From: Dyadobacter sp.
Lineage (GTDB): Bacteria > Bacteroidota > Bacteroidia > Cytophagales > Spirosomataceae
Reading direction: 5' to 3'
Assembly: GCF_017744695.1 (NCBI RefSeq)
Contig: NZ_JAGIAS010000001.1
Location: 1,703,013 to 1,767,012, forward strand
DNA length: 64,000 bases
Shown piece by piece: positions 1-8,192 of the stretch. Positions within the stretch are counted from its first letter, which is position 1, and each line of letters begins with the position of its first letter. Position numbers and translations under genes: made by a program. The notes beneath the pieces are model-generated. The model had not been told where the DNA came from and searched no databases. It saw only the letters and a program-made list of their open reading frames with translations.

Positions 1-289
1 TCGGTGCGATGTAGGTCCAGCGCGGGCTATCGAGCTTGTCCGCGAATTTGGTAACGACAAAACCTTCGGGAGCCACGGGTGTTTTACCGTCGGGCCAGCC
101 AGCCTCTTCGGGCCGGTTTTCCACGGATTCCGTCGCGAACGGGGCGGGCAGCGTGAGGCTGTCGGTCGCAGTTGCCACGGAGTCGGGGCCGCTTTGCGCA
201 GCCTCTTCTTTTTCTTGCTTTTCATTGCCACAACCTGCCAGCGATGCCAAAGCCAGCAGCGCAACTATTGTGAGGTGGTGTTTCTTCAT
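1..289 (-). CDS. PQQ-dependent sugar (sorbosone-type) dehydrogenase lipoprotein, N-terminal part
   Basis: This is the first 96 codons of a gene that runs off the left edge. It starts at ATG 289 and begins with a lipoprotein signal whose lipobox is LAGC. An acidic, low-complexity linker follows. The stretch LPAPFATESVENRP and the later GFVVTKFADKLDSPRW resemble the N-terminus of the L-sorbosone/glucose dehydrogenase six-bladed propeller family, which oxidises sugars in the periplasm using PQQ. The catalytic blades lie outside the window, so the family is inferred from the N-terminal motif only. A second, more distant propeller enzyme lies at 31008-32198. Confidence 0.65.
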   Translation of the reverse strand, partial: MKKHHLTIVALLALASLAGCGNEKQEKEEAAQSGPDSVATATDSLTLPAPFATESVENRPEEAGWPDGKTPVAPEGFVVTKFADKLDSPRWTYIAP

Positions 290-373
290 GTTTGTTGATA
301 TTAATGTAAAAAGCTGGTCAGGAACATGACATTCCCGACCAGCTTTTACAATAATAATGCCACCCTACTGCGC

Positions 374-928
374 TCAGAACGAAACAGGTACTTCTACGAC
401 GGTCTTTTCCCAGCCCATGTACATCTTGGCCTGCTTGTCGGATACCTTTTCAAATACAATGGAGAAATTCTCGATCGGCGCGTCCACATTTTTTACCGGC
501 GCAGTCACGCGCAGCACGTCGTTGGCTTCCTTGTACTTAAATGCACCCCAGTAATCGACGTCGGAGCTGATGATGATCGTCCACTCCTTCTCGCCTGGTA
601 TCGCAAACAAGGAATAGGTACCCGCCTTCACTTTTTTACCGCCAAAAGTGGCGTCTTCATAAAATTTGATTTCCGTCGATTCATCTGCACCCAGACGCCA
701 TACTTTGCCGTACGGTTCCTTTTTTCCAAAGATTTCACGGCCATTCAGAAACGGGCGGCTATACGATACCTTCACCAGTGCTTTCTCGCCTTCCTTGCGG
801 TCATGCGCGAAATGATCCGGGAAATAAGCAATATCCCGCGGGCTTTTATCCAGGCCTCTGAATTTCTGTGCATTCGCCCCGAATGCGATCACCATCATCA
901 AAAGGGCCAGGAAAATGTTCTTTTTCAT
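374..928 (-). CDS. DUF2911 family secreted protein
   Basis: This 184-residue protein has a clear signal peptide ending near residue 20 (ANA-Q). The mature part matches the DUF2911 pattern common in Bacteroidota: RPFLNGREIFG, then YGKVWRLGADEST, then a GTYSLFAIPGEKEWTIIIS block, and a C-terminal beta-rich half ending MGWEKTVVEVPVSF. The function of the family is unknown; the fold is probably a secreted beta-sandwich. It is transcribed in the same direction as the partial dehydrogenase, 84 bp upstream of it. The ATG at 928 places the signal peptide correctly. Confidence 0.85.
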   Translation of the reverse strand: MKKNIFLALLMMVIAFGANAQKFRGLDKSPRDIAYFPDHFAHDRKEGEKALVKVSYSRPFLNGREIFGKKEPYGKVWRLGADESTEIKFYEDATFGGKKVKAGTYSLFAIPGEKEWTIIISSDVDYWGAFKYKEANDVLRVTAPVKNVDAPIENFSIVFEKVSDKQAKMYMGWEKTVVEVPVSF

Positions 929-1001
929 ATTTGTGGTTTTTGTTAAGAATTTGAATGCTAATGTTAGGAAAAGTTTTTGATTTTGAAGGCTTTGCCAAGA
1001 T

Positions 1002-1261
1002 TCACTTTTTGTAATGAAATCTGCATTTCAAGATCTTGATCGCATCGGGTGTTACGAAATATACCAAGCGGTGTTCCTCGTCTATCCTGCGGGACCAATA
1101 ACCTGAAAGATCTCCCTTCAACGGCTCGGGTTTTCCGATTCCATCAAAAGGAGATCTTTTGCAATCCTTTATCAATTCGTTAATCCTTTCAGAATTTTCT
1201 TGTCTGTTTGCTGCCTATGCAGGTAGTCTTCCCACCCTTCATCGTGAAAGATTGGCTTCAT
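1002..1261 (-). pseudogene. yoeB: YoeB/Txe-type mRNA interferase toxin, frameshifted
   Basis: The start codon (1261) overlaps the antitoxin stop by 4 bp (ATGA), the usual toxin-antitoxin layout. The first 25 codons read as a YoeB N-terminus (FHDEGWEDYL). The frame then closes soon after about 1189. One base is missing near 1184-1189 (CTGAAAGGATT); restoring it gives the rest of a YoeB-like protein of about 86 residues, including [22 protein letters not shown] and the terminal FHYKK with its catalytic His. YoeB proteins are ribosome-dependent endoribonucleases. As read, the toxin would be inactive. A sequencing error in the single base cannot be excluded. Confidence 0.75.
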
Positions 1262-1458
1262 TCTTCAATAAGCGCCCTTTCATGGAAGTTTTTTCCACCA
1301 TTTTCCAGGTCTTCGATCGCTCTGAGCAACCTTTCCCTGTTTTCCTTGCTACTCAACAGGTATTCCGTAGTATCCTGTTTCTCCCTCTTGACTTTATCTG
1401 CGTTGCTTTTACCAGCCATTGCCAGTTTCAGTTTACTCCAACCAACCGTTATTCTCAT
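1258..1458 (-). CDS. YefM-like antitoxin, short form without an evident Phd DNA-binding domain
   Basis: This 66-residue protein precedes the YoeB-like gene and overlaps it by 4 bp. Its C-terminal two thirds match the toxin-binding tail of YefM/Axe antitoxins: TEYLLSSKENRERLLRAIEDLENG followed by ERALIEE. The N-terminal 28 residues are basic and do not look like the Phd/YefM DNA-binding domain, and no such domain appears in the other frames just upstream. It is either a remnant with a lost N-terminus or a short antitoxin variant. With the toxin frameshifted, there is little left to neutralise. Confidence 0.5.
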   Translation of the reverse strand: MRITVGWSKLKLAMAGKSNADKVKREKQDTTEYLLSSKENRERLLRAIEDLENGGKNFHERALIEE

Positions 1459-1520
1459 AGTGTGATGTATTTAAATTAGGTTATACAAATATTAAAACCT
1501 GAACTGACAATCAGCACGCT

Positions 1521-3113
1521 CTACGCGATTACCTTACCCGTTAGCACCGGCCGCGGATCCTTCGTATTTCCAATGATCGCAAGGCTTCTTTTAAACTCGA
1601 TTTGCAAGCCATCGCCTTCAAATTTGCACCGCACGGTTTCATAATGCGCGGTTTCGATGAAGCGCCAAGTCACTTCGAAGGTACTATCATCGATCCAGGC
1701 GCCGTTGGCAGCGATTTTTGTTTTCTTTTCGCCGGGAACGGGGGTTAGTACCAGTTTGAGCGGCATAGTCGACAGGTCGGTCAGGCCAATTTTCCAGTTC
1801 CCCAAACCATTTACCACAAGGTGCTCACCCTTATCATCGGTTACCCGGAAAAGGCACCAGCCCTTATCGAATTCGAAGGATACTTTATTAATTTTTAGCT
1901 CATTATCAGCCAACTTAAATGCCTTCCCATTCATTTTCGCAGCGAGTTCGGAGGCCGGCTTCCCGGGTGTAAGCGGTAGCGCGAGCGAGCCAAGTTTCTT
2001 CTGCATTTCCCCCTGAATGCCTTTATCAGCCGGCACGCCGGTCGCCTTCACGGTCGGCAGGATGTGGTTCCAGACGTGGTTCAGAATGGCCTGCATGTCA
2101 CTGGTTTCACTGGTAATGGCTACTACCATGTCTTCCTTCGGCATCACGATACAATATTGCCCGAAAGCGCCGTCGCCGCGGTAAGCCCCGTTCCGGCAGC
2201 GCCAGAACTGGTAGCCATAACCCTGTTGCCAGTCGTCGTCCTCGGGTTTGCGGTTGCTGCCTTTCGACATGATATGCGAGCGTGTAGCCTCCTCGACCCA
2301 GGAAGCAGGTAGAATGCGCTTCCCATTATATTCTCCTTTTTGCAGATACAACTGCCCGAATTTGGCAATGTCCTCCGTTTTGACCCGTAAACCCCACCCG
2401 CCGGTGTTAATGCCTTTCGGGTCGATCTCCCAATCCACATCGTCGATTGCCAGTGGCTGGAAAAGTCGCGGTTTGAGGTATTCAAGCAAGGTTTGCCCCG
2501 TCAGTTTCTGAATAATCGCCGACAACATGTAGGTTGCTCCGCTGTTGTATACGAAGAAAGTCCCCGGCTCGTGCTCAACTGGCTGGGCCAGAAATGACTT
2601 CGCCCAATTATCGCTCCCCGATTCACGCAGCTTGCCCGTAGTGTCCTTGTCATGCCCGGTCGACATGCTGAGCAGATCGCGTACGCGCATTGCTGCGAGG
2701 TTCGCACTCACCGTCGCCGGCTTATCTTCCGGGAAAAACGAAATGACTTTATCATCGACTTTCAGCTTCCCCTCAGCCACGGCCAGGCCAATGGCACTGG
2801 ATGTGAAACTCTTGCTGAGCGAATACAAGGTATGTTTCAAATCCGGTGCATACGGTGCCCACCAGCCCTCGGCAACGACCTTCCCTTGCCGTAGCACCAT
2901 TAAACTATGCAGGTTGAGCCGGTCGGTTTCGACGGCGTTGGCAAAATCCAGAATGCCTTTGGCCGACATTCCCTGCGCTTCCGGCGAGCTGCGCGGCAAC
3001 TGTCCATAGCTGAGCGACGACGCCCAGGCCGACGCCGGAATAGCGCTGATTACACCCAGTTGTAGGGCACCAAACCCTAATTTTTGAAGGAATTCCCTGC
3101 GGTTGTACGACAT
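1521..3113 (-). CDS. Serine hydrolase, class C beta-lactamase/PBP fold, exported
   Basis: This is a 530-residue protein if started at ATG 3113. The longer open frame upstream is rejected because the signal sequence begins here with NRREFLQKLGFGAL, a Tat-like twin-Arg start. The beta-lactamase-fold domain covers about residues 40-370. It has the SxxK motif SLSK (Ser98, Lys101), a YNS motif matching the YxN element, and a GYGYQFW-type strand. About 130 C-terminal residues form an extra beta-rich domain. Members are esterases, amidases or D-aminopeptidases, so the substrate cannot be named. It is divergent from the helicase gene at 3234, with 120 bp between them. Confidence 0.85.
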   Translation of the reverse strand: MSYNRREFLQKLGFGALQLGVISAIPASAWASSLSYGQLPRSSPEAQGMSAKGILDFANAVETDRLNLHSLMVLRQGKVVAEGWWAPYAPDLKHTLYSLSKSFTSSAIGLAVAEGKLKVDDKVISFFPEDKPATVSANLAAMRVRDLLSMSTGHDKDTTGKLRESGSDNWAKSFLAQPVEHEPGTFFVYNSGATYMLSAIIQKLTGQTLLEYLKPRLFQPLAIDDVDWEIDPKGINTGGWGLRVKTEDIAKFGQLYLQKGEYNGKRILPASWVEEATRSHIMSKGSNRKPEDDDWQQGYGYQFWRCRNGAYRGDGAFGQYCIVMPKEDMVVAITSETSDMQAILNHVWNHILPTVKATGVPADKGIQGEMQKKLGSLALPLTPGKPASELAAKMNGKAFKLADNELKINKVSFEFDKGWCLFRVTDDKGEHLVVNGLGNWKIGLTDLSTMPLKLVLTPVPGEKKTKIAANGAWIDDSTFEVTWRFIETAHYETVRCKFEGDGLQIEFKRSLAIIGNTKDPRPVLTGKVIA

Positions 3114-3200
3114 GATTGTATGAATGCTGGTGATCGAAAATTTCTGGCGAACCGGCGAACCGGCTCGCGGGTAGACAGGTAGCATTTGCGCAGGTAGTCC

Positions 3201-3208
3201 TATCTTTG
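3201..3208 (+). promoter_or_regulatory. Bacteroidota -7 promoter element for the helicase gene
   Basis: TATCTTTG matches the Bacteroidota sigma-70 -7 consensus TA-N2-TTTG. It lies 25 bp before the ATG at 3234. A TTTG occurs upstream, but the spacing (about 12) is shorter than the usual 19-20, so only the -7 part is well supported. Confidence 0.4.
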
Positions 3209-3233
3209 CACCGATCACAAAACAAATGACCGC

Positions 3234-4391
3234 ATGCCGGAGAACGCAACTTCCTTCCAATCGCTTGGATTGTCCGAACCATTACTAAAAACCATTGCTG
3301 AACAGAATTATACTCAACCGTATCCGATCCAGCAGGCCGCAATTCCAGCCATTTTGAAAGGAAACGATGTGCTCGGCATCGCCAAAACAGGTTCCGGGAA
3401 AACGGCAAGTTTTGTACTGCCTATTCTGGAATCATTTCAAAAAAGGCCACCCGCCAAAAACCGGCACATTACTGCATTGGTACTGGTCCCGACGCGTGAG
3501 CTTGCGGTGCAGATAGGTGTGGTTTTTCAGACTTTCGGTGAAAAGCTGCCGCGTAAGGTGAAAACACTGGCGGTGTTTGGGGGCGTCTCCATTAACCCGC
3601 AAATGATCGCCTTGCAAAACGTGGAAATCCTGGTCGCTACACCTGGCAGGCTGCTGGAATTGCTTTCTTACAAAGCGCTCAGCTTGTCGGAAACGCGCAT
3701 TCTGGTGCTCGACGAGGCCGATAAAATGCTTAATATGGGCTTCGCCGATGAAATGCGCGACATCTTTTTCTTGCTTCCTCAAAACCGCCAGAGCATTCTG
3801 TTTTCCGCTACTTTGGGAGATGAGGTCGATAAAATCAATAAAAATCAACTGAAAAACCCGCTTCGTATTGAAATCGAGGAGGAAGAACAGAACCTGGATC
3901 TGATCAAACAGACAGGTTATTTCGTCGACCCCGATCGGAAAGGGCCATTATTGAGATATTTGATCAAATCACAGCAAATGAAGCAGGTGCTGGTGTTCGT
4001 TTCGGCCACGCGGACGGCGGATAACCTCGTCGAAAAGCTGAAAAAGAATGGCATCGACGCCATGGCCATGCATAGCAAAAAAAGCCAGGGCGCGCGCACC
4101 GAGGCTTTGAACAAGTTTAAATCCGGCAAGTTGAATGTGCTCGTGGCGACAGATCTGGCGTCACGCGGGATCGATATTCAGTTTTTGCCTTACGTGATCA
4201 ATTTCGAATTACCGCGTTCGCCAAAGGATTATGTACACCGCATCGGGCGGACAGGCCGTGCGGAGAATCCCGGAGAGGCCATTTCCCTGATATGCCCCGA
4301 AGACGTCCATCATTTCAAAATTATCCAGAAAAAAATGGGTAAGCGCGTTGAAATGATGGAATCTTACGATATCGAGCTGCGGGGCTATTGA
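3234..4391 (+). CDS. DEAD-box ATP-dependent RNA helicase, RhlE-like
   Basis: This 385-residue protein contains only the two-RecA-domain helicase core. Motifs visible in order: the Q motif region (YTQPYPIQQAAIP), motif I AKTGSGKT, Ia PTRELAVQ, GG (FGGVS), Ib TPGRL, II DEAD, III SAT, IV VFVSATR, V ATDLASRGID and VI HRIGRTGR. There is almost no C-terminal extension, unlike RhlE or DeaD proteins with basic tails. It should unwind or remodel RNA duplexes, for example in ribosome assembly or cold adaptation. It ends 2 bp from the convergent sialidase-like gene. Confidence 0.93.
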   Translation: MPENATSFQSLGLSEPLLKTIAEQNYTQPYPIQQAAIPAILKGNDVLGIAKTGSGKTASFVLPILESFQKRPPAKNRHITALVLVPTRELAVQIGVVFQTFGEKLPRKVKTLAVFGGVSINPQMIALQNVEILVATPGRLLELLSYKALSLSETRILVLDEADKMLNMGFADEMRDIFFLLPQNRQSILFSATLGDEVDKINKNQLKNPLRIEIEEEEQNLDLIKQTGYFVDPDRKGPLLRYLIKSQQMKQVLVFVSATRTADNLVEKLKKNGIDAMAMHSKKSQGARTEALNKFKSGKLNVLVATDLASRGIDIQFLPYVINFELPRSPKDYVHRIGRTGRAENPGEAISLICPEDVHHFKIIQKKMGKRVEMMESYDIELRGY

Positions 4392-4393
4392 AA

Positions 4394-5509
4394 TTATTTC
4401 TTCTTCTTAGTTGCCAGATCGACAATATCCTTCTTGCTACCGGTCCAGAATGCGATTTTACGGCGGTTATAAGTGTAGGTAACCGCCACCGAGTCACCCC
4501 AGCTGATTACAGCCGGATAAGAATATTCGTCCTCTTTCTTACCGGTTGCAATGTCGATTTTGTCGGTCCAGTTCTGACCGTCGTCGTAGGACAATATCAG
4601 TGAAAGCGGAGAGCGGGAGCCCCAGTTGTGATCGTCGGGGTTGTAGGCGAGTACGAGGGTACCGTCCGCCAGTTTGGCAAGGTCGATACCGCTATTCGGA
4701 TTAGGCAATGAGGTCTTTTTGATGGTCGACCAGGTCTTACCATTGTCCTTCGAATCGCTACGGCCGATCACGCCGCCCGTTGTGCGCACGAGCATATGCA
4801 CTTCGCCAGGCTTCGACTCCCACAATGTAGGCTGGATAGCGCCTTTCCCCTTGATTTCCATCGTATCGATCTTGAAATACGGACTGGCCGTCCAGGTCTT
4901 GCCCTTATCGGTGCTGCGGTCTACAAATACTTCCCAACGGTTCACTTCATTCGAAGCACCCGCCAGCCAGTCGCCGTTCGAAAGCTCGATCAGCTTGTCT
5001 TTCACCGGACCACGCCCGCCTTTGTCACCTTTCACGAGTTCATAGGCTTCTGACCACGTCGCACCATTATCGGAAGAGGTTTTCACCCAGGTTTCCCATT
5101 GCGCAATTTCCTTCCCTACTTTGAAATACAAAATCACTTTTCCATCGGCTGTTTTCTGCAAAACAGGGTTCCAATGCGCATCTTCGCGGATTTTAGCAAC
5201 CTCGATCGGTGCACTCCAATGCCCGGGGCGACCTTTCGAAAGCCAGATACCTACATCCGGGTTTTTCTCCTCCGTACCGCCAAACCATGCTACGAGAAAC
5301 TGCCCGTCATCGAGCCGCACGAGCGTGGAGGCATGGCATTGCGGGAATGGGCGCTGATCGCCGAATACGAATTCTTTGTCATTAGCGAGCGAATCCAGTT
5401 TCTTGTCTTCTGCCGTTTCCGTCTGTTTCGAACCGCAGGATGTCATCACAATGGAGCCCAGCAGCAAAGTAGCCGCCAGCCACTTAGATTGCCTTTTGTA
5501 TTGTAGCAT
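4394..5509 (-). CDS. Sialidase-like (BNR/Asp-box) lipoprotein
   Basis: This 371-residue lipoprotein has a signal ending in VMTSC. The mature protein begins with a short acidic linker, then the FPQCHASTLVRLDDGQFLVAWFGGTEE block typical of the BNR_2 sialidase-like propeller family. Asp-box repeats SSDNGATW, STDKGKTW, SKDNGKTW and SYDDGQNW are visible at roughly even spacing. The family hydrolyses glycosidic bonds or is lectin-like; true sialidase activity is not demonstrated by these motifs. It should be anchored in the outer membrane or facing the periplasm. It is convergent with the helicase gene. Confidence 0.8.
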   Translation of the reverse strand: MLQYKRQSKWLAATLLLGSIVMTSCGSKQTETAEDKKLDSLANDKEFVFGDQRPFPQCHASTLVRLDDGQFLVAWFGGTEEKNPDVGIWLSKGRPGHWSAPIEVAKIREDAHWNPVLQKTADGKVILYFKVGKEIAQWETWVKTSSDNGATWSEAYELVKGDKGGRGPVKDKLIELSNGDWLAGASNEVNRWEVFVDRSTDKGKTWTASPYFKIDTMEIKGKGAIQPTLWESKPGEVHMLVRTTGGVIGRSDSKDNGKTWSTIKKTSLPNPNSGIDLAKLADGTLVLAYNPDDHNWGSRSPLSLILSYDDGQNWTDKIDIATGKKEDEYSYPAVISWGDSVAVTYTYNRRKIAFWTGSKKDIVDLATKKKK

Positions 5510-5567
5510 GGATTAAATGATGGGTTAAATGTTTTGCTGAATACCCGTCCAAACGGAAAAGAGGCTA

Positions 5568-6575
5568 TTATTTGAGCAACTTCTTCAATTCGTTCATGAC
5601 CGCGGCGGGAGTCTGTTCCTCGTAGAGAATGCCGTAAACCGCATTGGTGATGGGTAAATTAACGTGATAAGACTTGTTGAGTTCCTGGATACTCCTGGTG
5701 GCGTAATAACCTTCCGCGATCATCTTCATTTCAAGCTGCGCGGCCTTGACGCTATACCCCCGCCCTATCATATTGCCAAACAACCGGTTGCGGCTGAATT
5801 GCGAATAGGCCGTTACCAGTAAATCGCCCAGGTATGCGGAGGAGCTGAGGTTCCTTTCACGCGGGTCGAGGGCGGTAACCAGCGCCCCGATTTCCTGCAT
5901 TGCATTCGACACGAGTACCGCCTGGAAATTGTCGCCATACCCGAGGCCGTGCGTGATCCCGCACGCGAGCGCGACGATGTTTTTCATCACAGCGGCGTAC
6001 TCGACGCCATAGAGGTCGTCCAACGCATTGGCTGTAACGTAACGGCAGGTCATTAACTCCGCAAAATCTTCCGCAGCCGGGCATTCCGTCGACGCAATCG
6101 TGAGGTAGGATTGCTTTTCCAACGCCACTTCCTCTGCGTGGCACGGACCGGCGATTACACAGGTATCTTTCATTTCAATACCAAATGCCTCGGCGGCCCA
6201 GTCGGTAACGAGGGCATTCTGGCCGGGGACCATTCCTTTGATGGCCGACACAATGCGCTTGCCCTGCAAATGCTTTGCCGATAAATGCTGTAAAGACTCC
6301 TGTATAAACGCGGCAGGAACCGCGAGGATGATATAGTCTGCTCCCTTTACCGCGTCCGTCGTTTTCTCGTAAACCTTCACTTTCTTGGGTGAAAGCACCA
6401 CGTCGCTGAGATAGCTCGGATTGTGATTGAATTTCCGGATGTGGTCGATGTCCTTCTGGTTCCGGAGCCACCAGCGGATCTGAACGTGATTTTGTTCGCA
6501 AAGGATCTTGATCAGGGCAGTCGCCCAACTTCCTCCGCCTATCACGGCAATTTTAGTATGATTTAAAAAACTCAT
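5568..6575 (-). CDS. gpsA: NAD(P)+-dependent glycerol-3-phosphate dehydrogenase
   Basis: This 335-residue protein reduces dihydroxyacetone phosphate to sn-glycerol 3-phosphate for phospholipid synthesis in the cytoplasm. The N-terminal Rossmann motif is IAVIGGGSWATAL. The SAIKGM segment, the substrate-domain GPCHAEEVA and the long MKNIVALACGITHGLGYGDNFQAVL signature all match GpsA. Length is normal for the family. It lies in the same direction as the sialidase-like gene, 58 bp upstream of that gene's start, but no functional link is implied. Confidence 0.95.
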   Translation of the reverse strand: MSFLNHTKIAVIGGGSWATALIKILCEQNHVQIRWWLRNQKDIDHIRKFNHNPSYLSDVVLSPKKVKVYEKTTDAVKGADYIILAVPAAFIQESLQHLSAKHLQGKRIVSAIKGMVPGQNALVTDWAAEAFGIEMKDTCVIAGPCHAEEVALEKQSYLTIASTECPAAEDFAELMTCRYVTANALDDLYGVEYAAVMKNIVALACGITHGLGYGDNFQAVLVSNAMQEIGALVTALDPRERNLSSSAYLGDLLVTAYSQFSRNRLFGNMIGRGYSVKAAQLEMKMIAEGYYATRSIQELNKSYHVNLPITNAVYGILYEEQTPAAVMNELKKLLK

Positions 6576-6628
6576 CCGGCTGGAATGTCAGAATTTGGCT
6601 GAAATATGGGGCCAAAATAGCTGAAAAT

Positions 6629-6665
6629 AAAAAATCCTTGCAGCAAAGCCGCAAGGATTTTCCTT
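6629..6665 (-). terminator. Rho-independent terminator after the adaptor gene
   Basis: A stem AAAATCCTTG (6631-6640) pairs with CAAGGATTTT (6652-6661) around an 11-nt loop. The A-rich and T-rich flanks would make it work in both directions. It sits between the end of the membrane fusion protein gene and the start of gpsA. Confidence 0.75.
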
Positions 6666-6708
6666 TTTAACCTAAACTAAATCGAACTTATTACTTTTTT
6701 ACAACGCA

Positions 6709-8142
6709 TCAGTTCGGGTTTTCATTTGATTTTTTCCCATCTTTTTTCGGGTCTTCCTTCTTTTTTTCAACCAGGTCACCGTTATTGAGGTTTTTGGATA
6801 CTGCTATGTAAGGTCCGGAGATAATCCTGTCGCCCGGTTTAAGACCCGAAAGGATTTCGATATTCTCAAAATCGCTGATACCCGTCTTCACTTCCTTCAT
6901 TTCCGCTTTGCCGTTCACGTCGATAAATACCACTTCCTTAATCACTTCCTGTTTCTTAGGTTTCTTCTCGTCCTCTTCGACCGGCTGCGCATTATTATTC
7001 GATCCGTCGCCGGAACCCGGGATCACCTGCGGAGTGCCTCCTCGCGTGGTAACCGCGGCGATAGGCACCGATACTACGCCATTTTTACGCTCTGTAATAA
7101 TCTCTACCGATGCCGTCATACCCGGTTTGAAAGGATAAGACTTTTTCGAACGGGCAGTCATCAGGTCTTTGAACGATTCATTCAGGATTTTCACTTTCAC
7201 CTGGAATTCCGTTACCGCATCCGCCGAAGTACTCGCTGCTGCGGTCGACGACGAGGAAAGCGATGCCAGCCCCGCAGCGGTATTGGCGATTTCCTTCACT
7301 ACCCCTTTGAACTTACGACCCGACGAGCTGTAAGCATCCACATCGATCTCGGCGGTATCACCAATCGACACCCGTACGATATCGTTTTCATTCACATTCA
7401 CGCGAACTTCCATGTCGGCCAGGTTGGCAATGCGCATCATTTCGGTACCGGCCATTTGCGAAGTTCCTACCACGCGTTCACCCGCCTCGACGTTCAGTAG
7501 TGATACAATGCCGCTCACCGGCGCGAAAATGCTGGTTTTGCGAAGGTTTTCTGCCGCATCGCGCATACTGGCTTCCGCACTCTTAATATTGAAAAGTGCT
7601 GCCGCCACATTCGCTTTCGACGATTCCACGTCCTGCTGGGCCACGCCATAGCTGGATGCGAAGCCTTCGAAATCCGCGGAAGAAATTACCTTGTCGGCAA
7701 ATAGCTTTTTATTCCGTTCGTAATTGGCCTTCGCCTGGACGAGCCTCGCCTCTGCTTGCGCTACCAATGCTTTGGTTTGCTCATAATTGGCTTTGCTCGA
7801 ATTGACGGCGGCCTGGGCCCGGGCCATTAACGATTCATAGTTATCCGGACGGATTTTCAAAAGCAACTGTCCTTTAACCACCGAATCGCCTTCCGCTACA
7901 TTCAATGCAATGATCTCACCAGAAACGTCCGGGCTAAGCTTCACTTCCACTTCCGGCTGCACTTTTCCCGACGCACTTACCCGTTCGATGATATCCGATT
8001 TTTTGACGATCGCGTACTCTACCTGAGTGGTTTTGGGCTTGCCGATGTAGCCTGCCTGCTTGGCTCCAAACAAACCACCGATGAGTAGCACCACGACACC
8101 TCCCGTTATCCACCAGATCTGTTTCGAAGATTTACGTGCCAT
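6709..8142 (-). CDS. Efflux periplasmic adaptor subunit (HlyD/MacA-type membrane fusion protein)
   Basis: This 477-residue protein has one N-terminal membrane helix (residues 8-27), then the first half of a lipoyl domain (ASGKVQPEVEVKLSPDVSGEI). A long coiled-coil hairpin rich in Ala, Lys and Glu follows (about 95-210), then the second lipoyl half (IFAPVSGIVSLL) and beta-barrel and membrane-proximal domains. The tail is lysine-rich. Such adaptors join an inner-membrane transporter to TolC. It follows the TolC gene by 50 bp, surely in one operon. No ABC or RND pump gene is adjacent, so the partner is encoded elsewhere. Confidence 0.9.
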   Translation of the reverse strand: MARKSSKQIWWITGGVVVLLIGGLFGAKQAGYIGKPKTTQVEYAIVKKSDIIERVSASGKVQPEVEVKLSPDVSGEIIALNVAEGDSVVKGQLLLKIRPDNYESLMARAQAAVNSSKANYEQTKALVAQAEARLVQAKANYERNKKLFADKVISSADFEGFASSYGVAQQDVESSKANVAAALFNIKSAEASMRDAAENLRKTSIFAPVSGIVSLLNVEAGERVVGTSQMAGTEMMRIANLADMEVRVNVNENDIVRVSIGDTAEIDVDAYSSSGRKFKGVVKEIANTAAGLASLSSSSTAAASTSADAVTEFQVKVKILNESFKDLMTARSKKSYPFKPGMTASVEIITERKNGVVSVPIAAVTTRGGTPQVIPGSGDGSNNNAQPVEEDEKKPKKQEVIKEVVFIDVNGKAEMKEVKTGISDFENIEILSGLKPGDRIISGPYIAVSKNLNNGDLVEKKKEDPKKDGKKSNENPN

Positions 8143-8192
8143 ATTTTTTTGATTACAATTTTTTAAAGATAGTTGCTGATAGTACGGGAATT

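Noticed and set aside
326..946. A 206-codon plus-strand frame opposite the DUF2911 gene
   Set aside because: DUF2911 with a clear signal peptide is encoded on the other strand at the same place.
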